Assembly (NCBI RefSeq): GCF_000746085.1
Contig: NZ_JQKO01000017.1
Coordinates: 17,324-81,323 of the forward strand
Source: Methylocapsa aurea
Lineage (GTDB): Bacteria > Pseudomonadota > Alphaproteobacteria > Rhizobiales > Beijerinckiaceae
Direction: 5' to 3'
Length of the DNA: 64,000 nt
The notes beneath the pieces are model-generated. The model was not told the DNA's origin and did no database searches. It saw only the letters and a program-made list of their open reading frames with translations. The translations under genes and the position numbers were made by a program. Shown here piece by piece: positions 43,934 to 53,184 of this stretch (positions within the stretch are counted from its first letter, which is position 1; every line of letters starts with the position of its first letter).

Positions 43934-44803
43934 TCAACTCCGCTCCAGCCGAGCGATCAGGCTTGAGGTGTCCCATCTCGCGCCGCCCATGCTCTGGACC
44001 TCGGCGTAGAATTGATCAATGAGGGCGGCGACGGGCAGGCTGGCGCCGTTGCGGCGCGCTTCCTCGAAGCAGATCGCCAGATCCTTGCGCATCCAGTTCA
44101 CCGCGAAGCCGAAGTCGAACTGGCCCGCGATCATCGTCTTGTGCCGGTTTTCCATCTGCCAGGACTGCGCTGCGCCCTTCGAAATAACCTCGATGACCGC
44201 GTGCGGGTCGAGGCCCGCGCATTTGGCGAAATGGAGGCCTTCGGCCAGAGCCTGCACGAGCCCCGAAATGCAGATCTGATTGACCATTTTCGTCAGCTGG
44301 CCGGAGCCGGTTGGCCCCATCAGGCGGCAGGCTTTCGCATAAGACAAGATGACCGGCTCGGCCCTGGCGAAATCCGCCGGATCGCCGCCGCACATGATGG
44401 TCAGCGCGCCAGTCTCGGCGCCGGCCTGTCCGCCCGAAACCGGCGCGTCGATGAAGCCTTGTCCTGACGCTTGCGCAAGCGCGTGAAGCTCGCGCGCGAC
44501 TCCGGCCGAGGCGGTGGTGTGATCGACGAAGACAGCGCCCTTCGCCAGCCCGCCGAAGGCCCCGTCTTCCCCAATCGCCACCGCGCGGAGGTCGTCATCA
44601 TTGCCGACGCAGGCAAACACAAATTCCTGTCCGGCTGCGGCTGCGCGGGGCGTCGGCTCCAAACGGCCGCCGAATTCTGCTACCCATTGCGCGGCTTTTT
44701 TGCCGGAGCGGTTGTAGACGGTGACCTCGTGGCCCTTCTTTTGAAGGTGGCCGGCCATGGGATAGCCCATGACGCCGAGGCCAAGGAAAGCGACCTTCGC
44801 CAT
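43934..44803 (-). CDS. NAD(P)-dependent beta-hydroxyacid dehydrogenase (3-hydroxyisobutyrate dehydrogenase family)
   Basis: A 289-residue enzyme. The Rossmann motif is VAFLGLGVMGYPMAGHL. The substrate-binding signature is FIDAPVSGGQAGAETGALTI. The catalytic Lys is in GSGQLTKMVNQICI and the C-terminal all-helical domain is intact. The family includes 3-hydroxyisobutyrate, tartronate semialdehyde and glyoxylate/succinic semialdehyde reductases. The acid substrate cannot be fixed without phylogeny. It is a single gene on the minus strand. Confidence 0.9.
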   Translation of the reverse strand: MAKVAFLGLGVMGYPMAGHLQKKGHEVTVYNRSGKKAAQWVAEFGGRLEPTPRAAAAGQEFVFACVGNDDDLRAVAIGEDGAFGGLAKGAVFVDHTTASAGVARELHALAQASGQGFIDAPVSGGQAGAETGALTIMCGGDPADFARAEPVILSYAKACRLMGPTGSGQLTKMVNQICISGLVQALAEGLHFAKCAGLDPHAVIEVISKGAAQSWQMENRHKTMIAGQFDFGFAVNWMRKDLAICFEEARRNGASLPVAALIDQFYAEVQSMGGARWDTSSLIARLERS

Positions 44804-44887
44804 TGCTGCCTTTCCGCGCGATTCCCATCATGGCCGCGCCTATCAATTCAGCGGATCGCGAATGCCCGCGCCCGCACCCGCATCGCA

Positions 44888-45667
44888 CTAGTTGATGGCG
44901 AAATCAAAATATTTGGCGCTGATCTTGGCGTAGGCGCCATCAGCCTTGCTTGCATCCAATGCCTTTTCGAACATCGCTTTGAGCGTCTCATCTTGTTTGC
45001 GAAGGCCGATGCCGACGCCGTCTCCAAAATAGGCCGGGTCGCGCGGGACGTCGGCAATGAGCATACAGCATTGCGCTTCTCTGCGCGTCTTTAGGAAGTC
45101 GGCAATTGCGTCCTTGTCGCCGAGAACGGCGTCCAGGCGCCCTTCCGCCAGATCGAGAATCGCTTCTTCCAGGGTGGCGTAGGGATGGATCTCAGACTGC
45201 TTATAGAGATCCTCGACATAGGCCTGATGGGCGCCGCCAGATTCGACGCCGATGTTTTTGTCGGCGAGTCCGGCCGGACTTGCATCCTTGACGCCGTCCT
45301 CGCGCAAAGCCAGGAACGCGGACGGCATCTGGATGTATGGCTTGCTGAACGCGATCTTTTCGCGCGCCTCGTCGGTGATTTCCATGGCGGCCATGATCGC
45401 ATCATATTGATGATCGAGCAGGCCTGGAACGAGGCTGTCCCAGTCTTGTGCGACGAAACTGCAGGACACGTTCATGCGGGCGCAGAGATCGCGCGCGAGA
45501 TCGATTTCGAACCCGGCGAGCTCATTATTGTCGAGGTAATTATAGGGCGGACGCGCGCCTTCGCTGGCGATCTTGACTGCGGTCCAGACTGTTGCGTCGC
45601 TTGCTTTGGAGCCAGAGGAAAGCGGCGCCGCGCAGGCGAGGAGCAAAAACATCCAGCGCAAGAACAT
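44888..45667 (-). CDS. ABC transporter solute-binding protein, family 3
   Basis: A 259-residue periplasmic binding protein with a signal peptide (MFLRWMFLLLACAAPLSSG). The SBP family-3 pattern includes GARPPYNYLDNNELAGFEID, LCARMNVSCSFVAQDWD, FDAIMAAM-like YDAIMAAMEITDEAREKI and ADKNIGVESGGAHQAYVE. Basic or other amino acids are the usual ligands. No permease or ATPase gene is beside it. The start is uncertain: ATG at 45667 or TTG at 45676. A 15-bp tandem duplication encodes the repeated RWMFL in the signal peptide. Confidence 0.82.
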   Translation of the reverse strand: MFLRWMFLLLACAAPLSSGSKASDATVWTAVKIASEGARPPYNYLDNNELAGFEIDLARDLCARMNVSCSFVAQDWDSLVPGLLDHQYDAIMAAMEITDEAREKIAFSKPYIQMPSAFLALREDGVKDASPAGLADKNIGVESGGAHQAYVEDLYKQSEIHPYATLEEAILDLAEGRLDAVLGDKDAIADFLKTRREAQCCMLIADVPRDPAYFGDGVGIGLRKQDETLKAMFEKALDASKADGAYAKISAKYFDFAIN

Positions 45668-46326
45668 CCAACGCAAGAACCACCAACCGAAAGACGCCAG
45701 ATTGAGGCGGGGGGCCCATAGAAGAAAATCAGTCGGGGCGCGTGCAAACAGGGACCTGCTCCTCGGGTTTTCCGAGAGCGCTTTCCGATCGAATGGAGTC
45801 CTTCGATCGATCAGAAATCGCTCCAGTGCTAAAGAGGTTGAGCACGATCCCAGGACGCTGGGCGCCTTTTGGCCAAGATCATGCGTTGACGCCTGAAGAT
45901 TACAAGCATGATCGCTGCAATGTGAAGCCGCGATGTTTCAGATTTCAAAATAATGCGCGGCGGGCGCTGCTTGCGCATCTATCCCCTGTCCGCCTCGCTG
46001 TCTGCCGCACAATCGACCAAGCGTCTTATTTCGGCTTTCGAAGCTAGAGGCAAGCAGCGGTTTCGATGTTCCCCGCGGCGCTTTGGAAGCCCGAACGAAA
46101 GCTGTCCTCATACGAAAATGTATCGGTCCCGACAGATTGGCGCAGGTCTTGCTGTTGCAGCGCCAATCGAATGCAGCGCCAATCGAAGCCGAGGCGGGAC
46201 CTTTAATGCGCCTCGGAGCCGACAAAGCGCGACATGGCCCGATGCCAGATGGCTGCCGCGATTGAATGGAATGCGACAAGCCTCTATATGTCCGGCGGCG
46301 ACGTCAGGAATGGAGCGATATCAGGA
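45668..46326. repeat. Spacer before mrp with a composite repeat copy
   Basis: These 659 bp contain no convincing gene. At 45774-45870 there is a repeat copy (GAGAGCGCTTTCCGATCG, GATCGATCAGAAATCGCTCC, then GGTTGAGCACGATCC) matching 47782-47900. Near 46164-46193 the unit GCAGCGCCAATCGAA is duplicated in tandem. The remainder has weak open frames without recognisable products. Confidence 0.5.
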
Positions 46327-47415
46327 ATGGTCAGCGATCAAGACGTTCTCACCGCGCTTCAATCCGTGCCCGGTCCCGACGGGAAGACCCCTCTGCCGCA
46401 GTCAGGCGCTCTCGCCGGTCTGTCGATCAAGGATGGGAAGGTCTATCTCTCGATCGCGATCGATCCGAAGCAATCGGCGGCGCTGGAGCCCATGCGGGCC
46501 GCCGCCGAGACGGTTGTGCGGAAGTTGAGTGGCGTCGCCAATGCGCTGGTCAGCCTCACCGCGGAAATGCATCCGGCCCCGCCGCCGGCGGCGGCAAAGC
46601 CGGCTGCGCCGCGCAGCATCGCCATCCCGGGGATTTCAAACATTATCGCGGTGGCCTCTGGCAAAGGCGGTGTCGGAAAGTCAACAACCTGCGTCAATCT
46701 GGCGCTGGGCCTTGCCGCGCTCGGTTGGCGCGTCGGCATCCTTGACGCTGACATTTACGGGCCGTCGCTGCCGCGCCTGCTCGGGCTCAAGGCCAAGCCG
46801 GAAGCGCAGGGCCGATTGATGCAGCCGCTCGAGGCCTATGGCGTCAAGGCCATGTCGATTGGATTCTTGGTCGAAGAAGAGGATCCGATGATCTGGCGCG
46901 GGCCGATGGTGATGGCCGCGATCCAGCAATTGCTGCGCGAGGTCGCCTGGGGCGAGCTTGACTGTCTCCTTGTCGACATGCCGCCGGGCACCGGGGATGC
47001 GCAGCTGACCTTGGCGCAAAATGTGCCGCTCGCCGGCGCGGTCGTGGTGTCAACGCCGCAGGATCTCGCGCTGATCGACGCCCGTCGGGGAATCGCCATG
47101 TTCAATAAGGTCGACGTGCCGGTCTTGGGCATCATCGAGAACATGAGCTATTTCCTCTGTCCGCATTGCGGCGGCCGCTCGGATATTTTCGCCCATGGCG
47201 GAGCGCGTCACGAGGCCGAAAGATATGGCGTGCCGTTCCTGGGCGAAGTGCCGCTCCACATGGGCATTCGCGAAAACTCCGACGCCGGCCGCCCGGTCGT
47301 CGCCACCGATCCCGATGGCGCGCACGCAAAAATCTATCGCGCCATCGCCGGGCAGATCAAGGAAAGGCTGGAGAGGGGCCGCGCGCGAGTCGCGCCGAAG
47401 ATTTTCATCGAGTGA
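46327..47415 (+). CDS. mrp: Mrp/NBP35-family iron-sulfur cluster carrier ATPase
   Basis: A 362-residue protein with an N-terminal MIP18/DUF59-like domain (DQDVLTALQSVPGPDGKTPL). A deviant Walker-A P-loop ATPase follows (VASGKGGVGKSTTCVNLAL near residue 110). The scaffold CxxC is in YFLCPHCGG and the family motif is DMPPGTGDAQLTL. It carries [4Fe-4S] clusters to client proteins in the cytoplasm. The ATG at 46327 is chosen because Mrp proteins begin at the DUF59 helix; a GGAG lies about 10 nt upstream. An upstream in-frame start would add 31 unrelated residues. Confidence 0.93.
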   Translation: MVSDQDVLTALQSVPGPDGKTPLPQSGALAGLSIKDGKVYLSIAIDPKQSAALEPMRAAAETVVRKLSGVANALVSLTAEMHPAPPPAAAKPAAPRSIAIPGISNIIAVASGKGGVGKSTTCVNLALGLAALGWRVGILDADIYGPSLPRLLGLKAKPEAQGRLMQPLEAYGVKAMSIGFLVEEEDPMIWRGPMVMAAIQQLLREVAWGELDCLLVDMPPGTGDAQLTLAQNVPLAGAVVVSTPQDLALIDARRGIAMFNKVDVPVLGIIENMSYFLCPHCGGRSDIFAHGGARHEAERYGVPFLGEVPLHMGIRENSDAGRPVVATDPDGAHAKIYRAIAGQIKERLERGRARVAPKIFIE

Positions 47416-47465
47416 TATGGCCGGGCGATGCAGTCATGGGCGGGCGAGGGCCCGCCTTGGGGCGT

Positions 47466-47699
47466 CTACGGCAGTCCCTTGACGAGGGCGGTCAGAACGC
47501 CGATCGAAACGACAAGCATGCCGCCGATCTTGATCGTGAGGCGATGCTCCAAGAGCGTCAGATCGTCCTTGGTCGCAACCTGATCCTGAAAGGCGTCGGC
47601 AAGCGCATCTGCGACGCCTTCGGCTTGTTCAGGCGTAAAATGCGCCTTTTCCCGTAAGGAACGGGCAAGCCTCAAGGTATCGAAGGGAATCGCGCTCAT
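47466..47699 (-). CDS. Small DUF1640/CCDC90-like membrane-anchored protein
   Basis: A 77-residue protein. A short conserved N-terminus (MSAIPFDTLRLARSLREKAH, TPEQAEGVADALADAF) is followed by a predicted coiled coil (TKDDLTLLEHRLTIKI) and a C-terminal membrane helix (GMLVVSIGVLTALVKG). This is the arrangement of the bacterial CCDC90/DUF1640-type small proteins. Their function in bacteria is not known. The ATG at 47699 matches the family start. Confidence 0.78.
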   Translation of the reverse strand: MSAIPFDTLRLARSLREKAHFTPEQAEGVADALADAFQDQVATKDDLTLLEHRLTIKIGGMLVVSIGVLTALVKGLP

Positions 47700-47781
47700 G
47701 CCGCCAATATGGTTGCAGAGCGCGCCTTTGTCCACCTCCGTGCGATCCTGTAGGTGGCATTCCGCCCACGCGCCATAGCAG

Positions 47782-47900
47782 CTAGAGCGCTTTCCGATCG
47801 AATGGAATCATTCGATCGATCAGAAATCGCTCCAGCGTCAAAGAGTCTGAGCATCTTCTCATCGAACAGACTGAACCAATCTGTTCGGAATAGGCTCTAA
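47782..47900. repeat. Composite palindromic intergenic repeat (full copy)
   Basis: CTAGAGCGCTTTCCGATCG, then ATCATTCGATCGATCAG, AAGAGTCTGAGCATCTTCTC and GTTCGGAATAGGCTCTA, in the same orientation as 2795-2911. The final CTA (47897-47899) is the stop codon of the di-haem cytochrome gene. Confidence 0.75.
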
Positions 47901-49363
47901 AGCGCGCGGAGGAACTGCACCAAATCGCGCTTTTCGTCTTGTGTCAGCTTGGTCTCGAGGACCAGATTGAAGAACTCGACCGTATCGTCGAGGGTCATGA
48001 GCCGGCCGTCGTGCAGATAGGTCGGGGAATCTTTGATGCCGCGAAGCGGAAATGTTTTGATCGGGCCATCGGCGCTGGCGAACCTGCCATTGATCATGAC
48101 TGGCTTGTAAAACCGCTCGACCTTCAAATTATGCATCAGGTTGTCGGTATAATAGGGAGGCGTGTGGCAGGTCGAGCATTGCCCCTTGCCGAAGAAAATC
48201 GCCTGCCCGCGCAGCTCCGCCTCGGTTGCCTTGGCGGCGTCGAGCTTGCCGAACAGGTCGAGCTTCGGCGCCGGCGGGAAGTCGAGGAGCTCCTGAAACT
48301 CCGCCATGGCGTGGACCTGGCTGCCGCGTTCGAGAATATTGACGCCTTTCTTGGTGGCGATGACCGGATCGCCGTCAAAATAGGCGGCGCGCTGTTCGAA
48401 CTCGGTGAAATCCTCGACCGACTTCAAGGCCCGCTGCGAGCCGAAGAGACGCTGGATGTTCACGCCGCGCAGCGTCGGCGTTTCAATCCGATGGCGAAAT
48501 TCCTGGGGACGGATATCGCCCACGAGATGGGTGGCCGAGTTCGTGTGGCCGTTCGCATGACAATCGAGGCAGGCGACGCCGCGGCTCGCTTTTTCCGAGC
48601 GGCGATCTTCCGTTTGGTTGAACTGCTGCTGCGGGAACGGCGTCACGAGAAGACGCAAGCCCTCGATCTGTTTGGGATTGAGAATCCCGTTGAAGAGCTC
48701 GTAATAATTCGCGATGGTGACGAGCTTGCCTTGCGTGACGTCGCCGAGGTCCGGACGCGTGGTGAGGTAGATCGGCGCCGGAAACTCGGGAAGAAGGTGG
48801 TTCGGAAGGTCGAAATCCAGATCGAATCGCGTGAGGTCGCGCGCTTCTTGCTTGTTGATCTCGTCGATCTCGAATTTCGGGAAAAGCATCCCGCCTTCGC
48901 CTTGGTTCGGATGCGGGAGCGGATAAAATCCCTTGGGGAAAAGATTCTGTTCGCGGATGTCCGCCGGGCTCAAGGACGCGAGCCGCTCCCAGGTCGTCCC
49001 GGACGGCAGCTTGACGCGAACGCCCTCTTGCACGGGCTTCCCGCGCGACATGGTCACGCCTGCCGCAGGCCTGTCGCCAAGATCATAGCGCTCTGCGAGA
49101 AGGCTCGCATGCTTCTTCTCGATGTCGGACTTCGCCGCCTTCATCCGCGCCATGGTGGCCGCGAATGATTCCTTAATGTCCACTGGCGCGTAGCTCGTCG
49201 CGCTGCGTTGCGCTTGCTGTGCGCTGGCTTGGCTCGATCCGCTCAGAATGCCGGCGGCGGCCAGCACGGCCCACATCACCCCACGTCGCAAAGGAATCAC
49301 GGCGAATTCTCCCTTTTTATTTCTCGGGCGCAACAATAACGCGAGAACGCGCGCGTTGGTCAT
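47897..49363 (-). CDS. Di-haem cytochrome c, MauG/cytochrome c peroxidase-like
   Basis: A 488-residue exported protein with a hydrophobic signal (about residues 30-50, ending SSQASAQ). There are two haem c sites, CLDCH near residue 262 and CSTCH near residue 396. The second is followed by the family C-terminal KTFPLRGIKDSPTYLHDGR. The N-terminal 200 residues are an extension not found in short bacterial peroxidases. It is a periplasmic redox protein; peroxide reduction or substrate oxidation are possible but unproven. A GGAGGA ribosome-binding site lies 5 nt before the ATG at 49363. The stop codon comes from the adjoining repeat. Confidence 0.85.
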   Translation of the reverse strand: MTNARVLALLLRPRNKKGEFAVIPLRRGVMWAVLAAAGILSGSSQASAQQAQRSATSYAPVDIKESFAATMARMKAAKSDIEKKHASLLAERYDLGDRPAAGVTMSRGKPVQEGVRVKLPSGTTWERLASLSPADIREQNLFPKGFYPLPHPNQGEGGMLFPKFEIDEINKQEARDLTRFDLDFDLPNHLLPEFPAPIYLTTRPDLGDVTQGKLVTIANYYELFNGILNPKQIEGLRLLVTPFPQQQFNQTEDRRSEKASRGVACLDCHANGHTNSATHLVGDIRPQEFRHRIETPTLRGVNIQRLFGSQRALKSVEDFTEFEQRAAYFDGDPVIATKKGVNILERGSQVHAMAEFQELLDFPPAPKLDLFGKLDAAKATEAELRGQAIFFGKGQCSTCHTPPYYTDNLMHNLKVERFYKPVMINGRFASADGPIKTFPLRGIKDSPTYLHDGRLMTLDDTVEFFNLVLETKLTQDEKRDLVQFLRAL

Positions 49364-49688
49364 GGGTTCCTCCAACGACCATGCGGCCTCGGACGGATGC
49401 CGTGGACGACAGCATCATTGGAAAAAGACCTTTTACGCGGCGCCAACCTCGCTCTGCGCGCAGTCCATAATGGGTTCGAGATGAAAAATGCGACAAAGCA
49501 AATTGGCCTGAACATTCAAGTCTCGCCAAGCAGCGAGATTGAAAAGGCGCGCATAGGTCGCGCCGAAGATTTTCATTCAATGGGTCGCGATCGACGCCCA
49601 CGGCGGCTCTAAGATCCCCTATCGGCAGTCATCCTGAAGCGCGCCCATTTCGGTGGAAACGTACAGCACGTTTTGTTATAAGACGCGA
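49364..49688. other. Divergent spacer with a candidate repressor operator
   Basis: These 325 bp lie between the cytochrome and the repressor gene and contain no gene. GTACAGCACGT at 49661-49671, followed by TTTGTTATAA, sits 18 bp before the repressor start. It closely matches a second site at 50489-50499, so it may be an autoregulatory operator. Confidence 0.45.
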
Positions 49689-50342
49689 ATGGATCAGCCG
49701 CACGACCGACTGGCGACCGCCCGCCGCAATGCCGGGTTCGACAACGCGACCGATGCGGCGCGCACTTTCGGTTGGAACGAGAACACCTATCGCAGCCATG
49801 AGAACGGCGAGCGCGGCTTGCGCCTGCCGATCGCCGAGCGCTACGCCAAGGCTTTCCATACGAGCGCCGCCTGGCTTCTCACCGGCGAAGGCGAGACCGA
49901 GGCGCGGCGGCCCGAGCCGAAAAACATCGTTCGCCTTGTTGGACGGATCGGCGTGGGCGCGGTCATCGATTCGGATTTCGAGCAGGAACCCCCGGAAGGC
50001 TTCGCCGAAATTGAAATCCCCTATCCTGTTCCAAAGGGGGCCGTCGCCTTCGAGATTGTCGGCGACAGCATGTGGCCGCGCTATGATCCTGGCGACATTG
50101 TCATTTGCTGGAAAGTTGCGCAGACGCGAACCGAAGCCGATGGATGGGAAGCCGCGGTGCGGCTGACGGATGGTCGGCGCTATCTGAAGACAATCCGCCG
50201 CGTCGCCAAGGACCGGTTCGACCTTGTGAGCCATAACGCCAGCCCGATTCTGAACGTCCAAATTGAATGGGCGTGCAAAGTGTTCGGCAATATCCGCGCC
50301 GGCGAATGGACTTTGCTCGAAAGGGCGCGGCCCGCCAGGTGA
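49689..50342 (+). CDS. XRE/S24 phage-type repressor with C-terminal self-cleavage domain
   Basis: A 217-residue protein. The N-terminal helix-turn-helix spans about 5-65 (RLATARRNAGFDNATDAART, GWNENTYRSHENGERGL). The C-terminal S24 domain has Ser127 in FEIVGDSMWPRYDPGDIV and Lys167 in RRYLKTIRR as the catalytic dyad. It is a CI/LexA-like regulator that could lose repression upon DNA damage. The Ala-Gly cleavage pair is not obvious. The ATG at 49689 starts at the domain edge. A shared 11-bp motif upstream of it and of the next small gene suggests a two-site operator. Confidence 0.9.
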   Translation: MDQPHDRLATARRNAGFDNATDAARTFGWNENTYRSHENGERGLRLPIAERYAKAFHTSAAWLLTGEGETEARRPEPKNIVRLVGRIGVGAVIDSDFEQEPPEGFAEIEIPYPVPKGAVAFEIVGDSMWPRYDPGDIVICWKVAQTRTEADGWEAAVRLTDGRRYLKTIRRVAKDRFDLVSHNASPILNVQIEWACKVFGNIRAGEWTLLERARPAR

Positions 50343-50488
50343 TGCTTCGAGCATTGGCAAGGGAAGCGCGCGTTATGGCATCGAGCTCTCGCCCAAGCGA
50401 CATTTGCGGCAGCCGCCTGGGCTGATAGCGCGGTTTGTAATTTATCCGAGAATTTGTACGTTTTGTGTTGCGCATTTCTGTGCGTAAT

Positions 50489-50499
50489 GTACAGTACGT
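50489..50499. promoter_or_regulatory. Second copy of the GTACAG[C/T]ACGT motif
   Basis: GTACAGTACGT, preceded by TAAT, lies 124 bp before the small gene at 50623. It differs in one base from 49661-49671 in front of the S24 repressor, consistent with regulation of both by that repressor. Confidence 0.45.
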
Positions 50500-50622
50500 C
50501 ATCGCCGCTGTCTGCGGCCAGCGGCTTCCCTGAGACATGAGCGTCTCGTCGATCCGCAAGACGCCCGCCACAAACGACAATGTTTGACGAATATGTCCGC
50601 CATAGAAATCGGGAGCAGTACG

Positions 50623-50841
50623 ATGGCCAAAGAGGGTAACGATCCAAGAACAAACCGCAGGATGAACGGATCTGCGGACGGCTGTGATTTTGGCGGCATC
50701 CAAGCGAGTTCATCCGAGACGGCCGAATACCTTGCGCAAATGGCCTCGGAACTTGTCTTGCTTGCAAAGAGCGCCCAACTTGAGCGATTGTCGGTTCTGT
50801 TGGATTTGGTTCGAAGAGAGGCCGAATCCGCCGCGGTTTGA
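50623..50841 (+). CDS. Small helical protein downstream of the S24 repressor
   Basis: A 72-residue protein with a polar N-terminus and a helical C-terminal half (SETAEYLAQMASELVLLAKS, AQLERLSVLLDLVRREAE). This helical pattern recurs in small Hyphomicrobiales proteins of unknown role. The ATG at 50623 has GGGAG 7 nt upstream; an in-frame ATG at 50593 is a possible alternative. The candidate repressor site upstream suggests it is under the S24 repressor. It faces moaA convergently. Confidence 0.65.
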   Translation: MAKEGNDPRTNRRMNGSADGCDFGGIQASSSETAEYLAQMASELVLLAKSAQLERLSVLLDLVRREAESAAV

Positions 50842-50902
50842 CGGTTGGCGCCCGTCGGTGCGGCGCGAGGATGCAAAGGATCGTTTCGGTCCAGCCCGCG
50901 CT

Positions 50903-51958
50903 CTAACCGCCGGTGACGCTCATGTGCCGTGAAACCGCTGGGGTCGCCCCGGTGCGTTCTATGACGAAATCATGGCCTTTGGGCTTGCGGGCGATCGCGG
51001 CTTCGAGCGCTTCATGCAGAAGCGCGTCGGACTGCGAGGCGCGCAGCGGCGCCCGGAGATCGGCGGCGTCCTCTTGGCCGAGGCACATGTAGAGGGTGCC
51101 GGTGCAGGTCACCCGCACCCGATTGCACCCTTCACAAAAATTATGGGTGAGCGGCGTGATGAAACCCAAGCGGCCGCCGGTCTCCTTGATGCGAACATAG
51201 CGGGCCGGGCCGCCGGTCTTATAGTCGACCGGGAGGAGGGTGAAATGATCCGCCAGACGCGCCTCGACAAGACTCAGCGGCAGATATTGATCGACCCGTT
51301 CCGCGTCGATTGCCCCAAGCGGCATGACCTCGATCAAGGTGAGGTCCAGGCCGCGTCCATGCGCCCATTTGAGCATTGGCGCGATCTCAAAGTCATTGAC
51401 GCCCTTGAGGGCGACCATGTTGATCTTGACCGAAATTCCGGCTTGTTGCGCGGCGTCGACGCCGGCCATGACCTGAGCATGGTCGCCCCAGCGGGTGATC
51501 GCGCGAAATTTGACCGGATCGAGCGTATCGAGCGACACGTTGAGCCGCCGCACGCCGATCGCCGCGAGTTCCGCCGCATGCGGCGCGAGCTGCGACCCAT
51601 TGGTGGTGAGCGTCAGTTCGGACAGCGCGCCGGATTCGAGATGGCGCGAGAGACGCCGGAACAGGCTCATGATGTTGCGCCGCACCAGCGGTTCGCCGCC
51701 GGTGATCCGAAGCTTATGGACGCCGCGCCCGATGAAGGCCGTGCAAAGCCGGTCCAGCTCTTCCAGACTGAGAAGGTCGCGCTTAGGCAGGAAATTCATA
51801 TCCTCCGACATGCAATAGACGCAGCGCATGTCGCAGCGATCCGTCACCGAGACGCGGACATAAGTGATCAGGCGTCCGAAGGGGTCTACCAGCGGCGCCA
51901 TGGGGTCTGCTGGTCCTGGTTCAGATTTTGCCAGCGGGAGGGTGGTCGCGATTGTCAT
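50903..51958 (-). CDS. moaA: GTP 3',8-cyclase (molybdenum cofactor synthesis)
   Basis: A 351-residue radical-SAM enzyme. The N-terminal cluster motif is C42-x3-C46-x2-C49 in RCDMRCVYC. The SAM-binding [10 protein letters not shown] and TTNGSQL are present, the second cluster is in [18 protein letters not shown] and the chain ends in the essential Gly-Gly. It rearranges GTP to the first molybdopterin precursor. The ATG at 51958 is chosen since relatives start near here. It is divergent from the DUF971 gene. Confidence 0.95.
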   Translation of the reverse strand: MTIATTLPLAKSEPGPADPMAPLVDPFGRLITYVRVSVTDRCDMRCVYCMSEDMNFLPKRDLLSLEELDRLCTAFIGRGVHKLRITGGEPLVRRNIMSLFRRLSRHLESGALSELTLTTNGSQLAPHAAELAAIGVRRLNVSLDTLDPVKFRAITRWGDHAQVMAGVDAAQQAGISVKINMVALKGVNDFEIAPMLKWAHGRGLDLTLIEVMPLGAIDAERVDQYLPLSLVEARLADHFTLLPVDYKTGGPARYVRIKETGGRLGFITPLTHNFCEGCNRVRVTCTGTLYMCLGQEDAADLRAPLRASQSDALLHEALEAAIARKPKGHDFVIERTGATPAVSRHMSVTGG

Positions 51959-52090
51959 GACGTCACATTTACAATTGCTGGGACCGGAACGCCACGACAA
52001 TATCAATGCCAAGATTGATGCATGGCCAAAGATGATAGATGGCGTTGGACGAAAAAATTTCGAGGCAGGACTTCTAGGCAGGACAAAGCG

Positions 52091-52471
52091 ATGAGCGAAA
52101 CAAGTGGTCAATGGCCAAGCGAATTGCGGCTCAAGGACGACGGCCAATTGCTGCAGGTCGCATTCGAGAGCGGCGCCTCCTATGATCTTTCCGCTGAGTA
52201 TCTGCGGGTCATGAGCCCGAGCGCGGAAGTGCAGGGGCACCGAGAGGAGGAGCGCGTCACCGTCGGCGGCAAACGGAAATGCGTCATCATCGGAGTCGAG
52301 CAGGTCGGCACCTATGCCGTGCGGCTCACTTTCGACGATTTGCATTCGACCGGAATCTTCACCTGGGGTTATCTCTATGAGCTAGGCTCCCGCCACGACG
52401 AAAAATGGGCCTTCTATGAGGGCGAGCTCAAAGCGAAGGGGCTCGACCGCGACCATGCGGGGCAGCGGTGA
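52091..52471 (+). CDS. DUF971 protein (GBBH-like N-terminal domain)
   Basis: A 126-residue protein with the DUF971 pattern: [74 protein letters not shown]. The domain is the N-terminal part of gamma-butyrobetaine hydroxylase; free-standing versions accompany iron-sulfur or Mo-cofactor genes. Neighbouring moaA fits that habit. The ATG at 52091 is preceded by GGACAAAGCG; the frame upstream is not family-like. Confidence 0.85.
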   Translation: MSETSGQWPSELRLKDDGQLLQVAFESGASYDLSAEYLRVMSPSAEVQGHREEERVTVGGKRKCVIIGVEQVGTYAVRLTFDDLHSTGIFTWGYLYELGSRHDEKWAFYEGELKAKGLDRDHAGQR

Positions 52472-52516
52472 AACCGCGCCGTTCTGGATGGGCCTCGTCG
52501 AGCGGGCCTTCGGTTC

Positions 52517-52570
52517 CTAGAGCATGTTCGGGCGAAGAGGATGCCGCTTCGCGTTAAAAACATGCTCCAA
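52517..52570. repeat. Palindromic repeat, hairpin half
   Basis: GAGCATGTT (52520-52528) and AACATGCTC (52559-52567) are perfect 9-bp arms; the interior GCGAAG...CTTCGC adds a second stem. It corresponds to the GAGCATGTTC half of the composite family. Confidence 0.7.
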
Positions 52571-52602
52571 GGCCTGATCCATTTTGGGGGTCGGTCAATT
52601 TT

Positions 52603-53184
52603 TCAGCGCAGGACAACCACGCGCGTCCCGACCCTGACGCGATCGTAGAGATCGACGACGTCGTCATTTGTCATGCGGATGCAGCCGGAGGAAACGGCTT
52701 GGCCGATCGTCTCCGGTTCATTCGAGCCGTGGATGCGATAGAGCGTGCCGCCGAGATACATCGCCCGCGCGCCGAGCGGATTAGACGGGCCGCCAGGCAT
52801 GAAGCGGGGGAGATCGGGGCGCCGGCGAAGCATCTGGGAGGGCGGCGTCCAGGAGGGCCATTCGCGCTTCATAGCGACATATCGGGTGCCGCTCCATTCA
52901 AACCCGGGCCGTCCGACGCCGACGCCATATCTGATAGCTTGATTGCCGGGCAGGACGTAATAAAGTCGGCGCTCCTCCGTCGAGATGATGATCGTCCCCG
53001 GCGCATAGCGGCCATAATAGGCGACGAGTTCGCGCGGCGGCGCTATGGCGCGCGGGCGACCCTCCATATCCATGCCAGCCTGACCATAGGCTTGCTGATA
53101 TTCGTAGGCTTCGACATTTGCCATTGATCCGGCGAGCGTGAGCCAGGCTACAATGCCGGCCACGGCTAGAAGGCGACGGCGCAT
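52603..53184 (-). CDS. L,D-transpeptidase (YkuD family)
   Basis: A 193-residue exported protein with a signal peptide (MRRRLLAVAGIVAWLTLAGS...EA). The YkuD domain has the motif YRIHGSNEPETIGQAVSSGC with H152 and catalytic Cys168. It forms 3-3 cross-links in peptidoglycan or attaches proteins to it; many paralogues are typical in Hyphomicrobiales. The PxxxNPLGARAMYL signature precedes the active site. It stands alone on the minus strand. Confidence 0.93.
   Translation of the reverse strand: MRRRLLAVAGIVAWLTLAGSMANVEAYEYQQAYGQAGMDMEGRPRAIAPPRELVAYYGRYAPGTIIISTEERRLYYVLPGNQAIRYGVGVGRPGFEWSGTRYVAMKREWPSWTPPSQMLRRRPDLPRFMPGGPSNPLGARAMYLGGTLYRIHGSNEPETIGQAVSSGCIRMTNDDVVDLYDRVRVGTRVVVLR

Noticed and set aside
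46160..46200. Tandem GCAGCGCCAATCGAA units as a possible iteron origin
   Set aside because: Only two copies, no replication gene nearby.
47939..49168. A 409-codon plus-strand frame opposite the di-haem cytochrome gene
   Set aside because: Shadow of a gene with two clear haem motifs and a strong ribosome-binding site; the antisense product has no family features.
50901..50908. moaA stop codon within GCTCTAA, which resembles a repeat end
   Set aside because: No other part of the repeat is present and MoaA ends with its expected Gly-Gly, so the match is chance.
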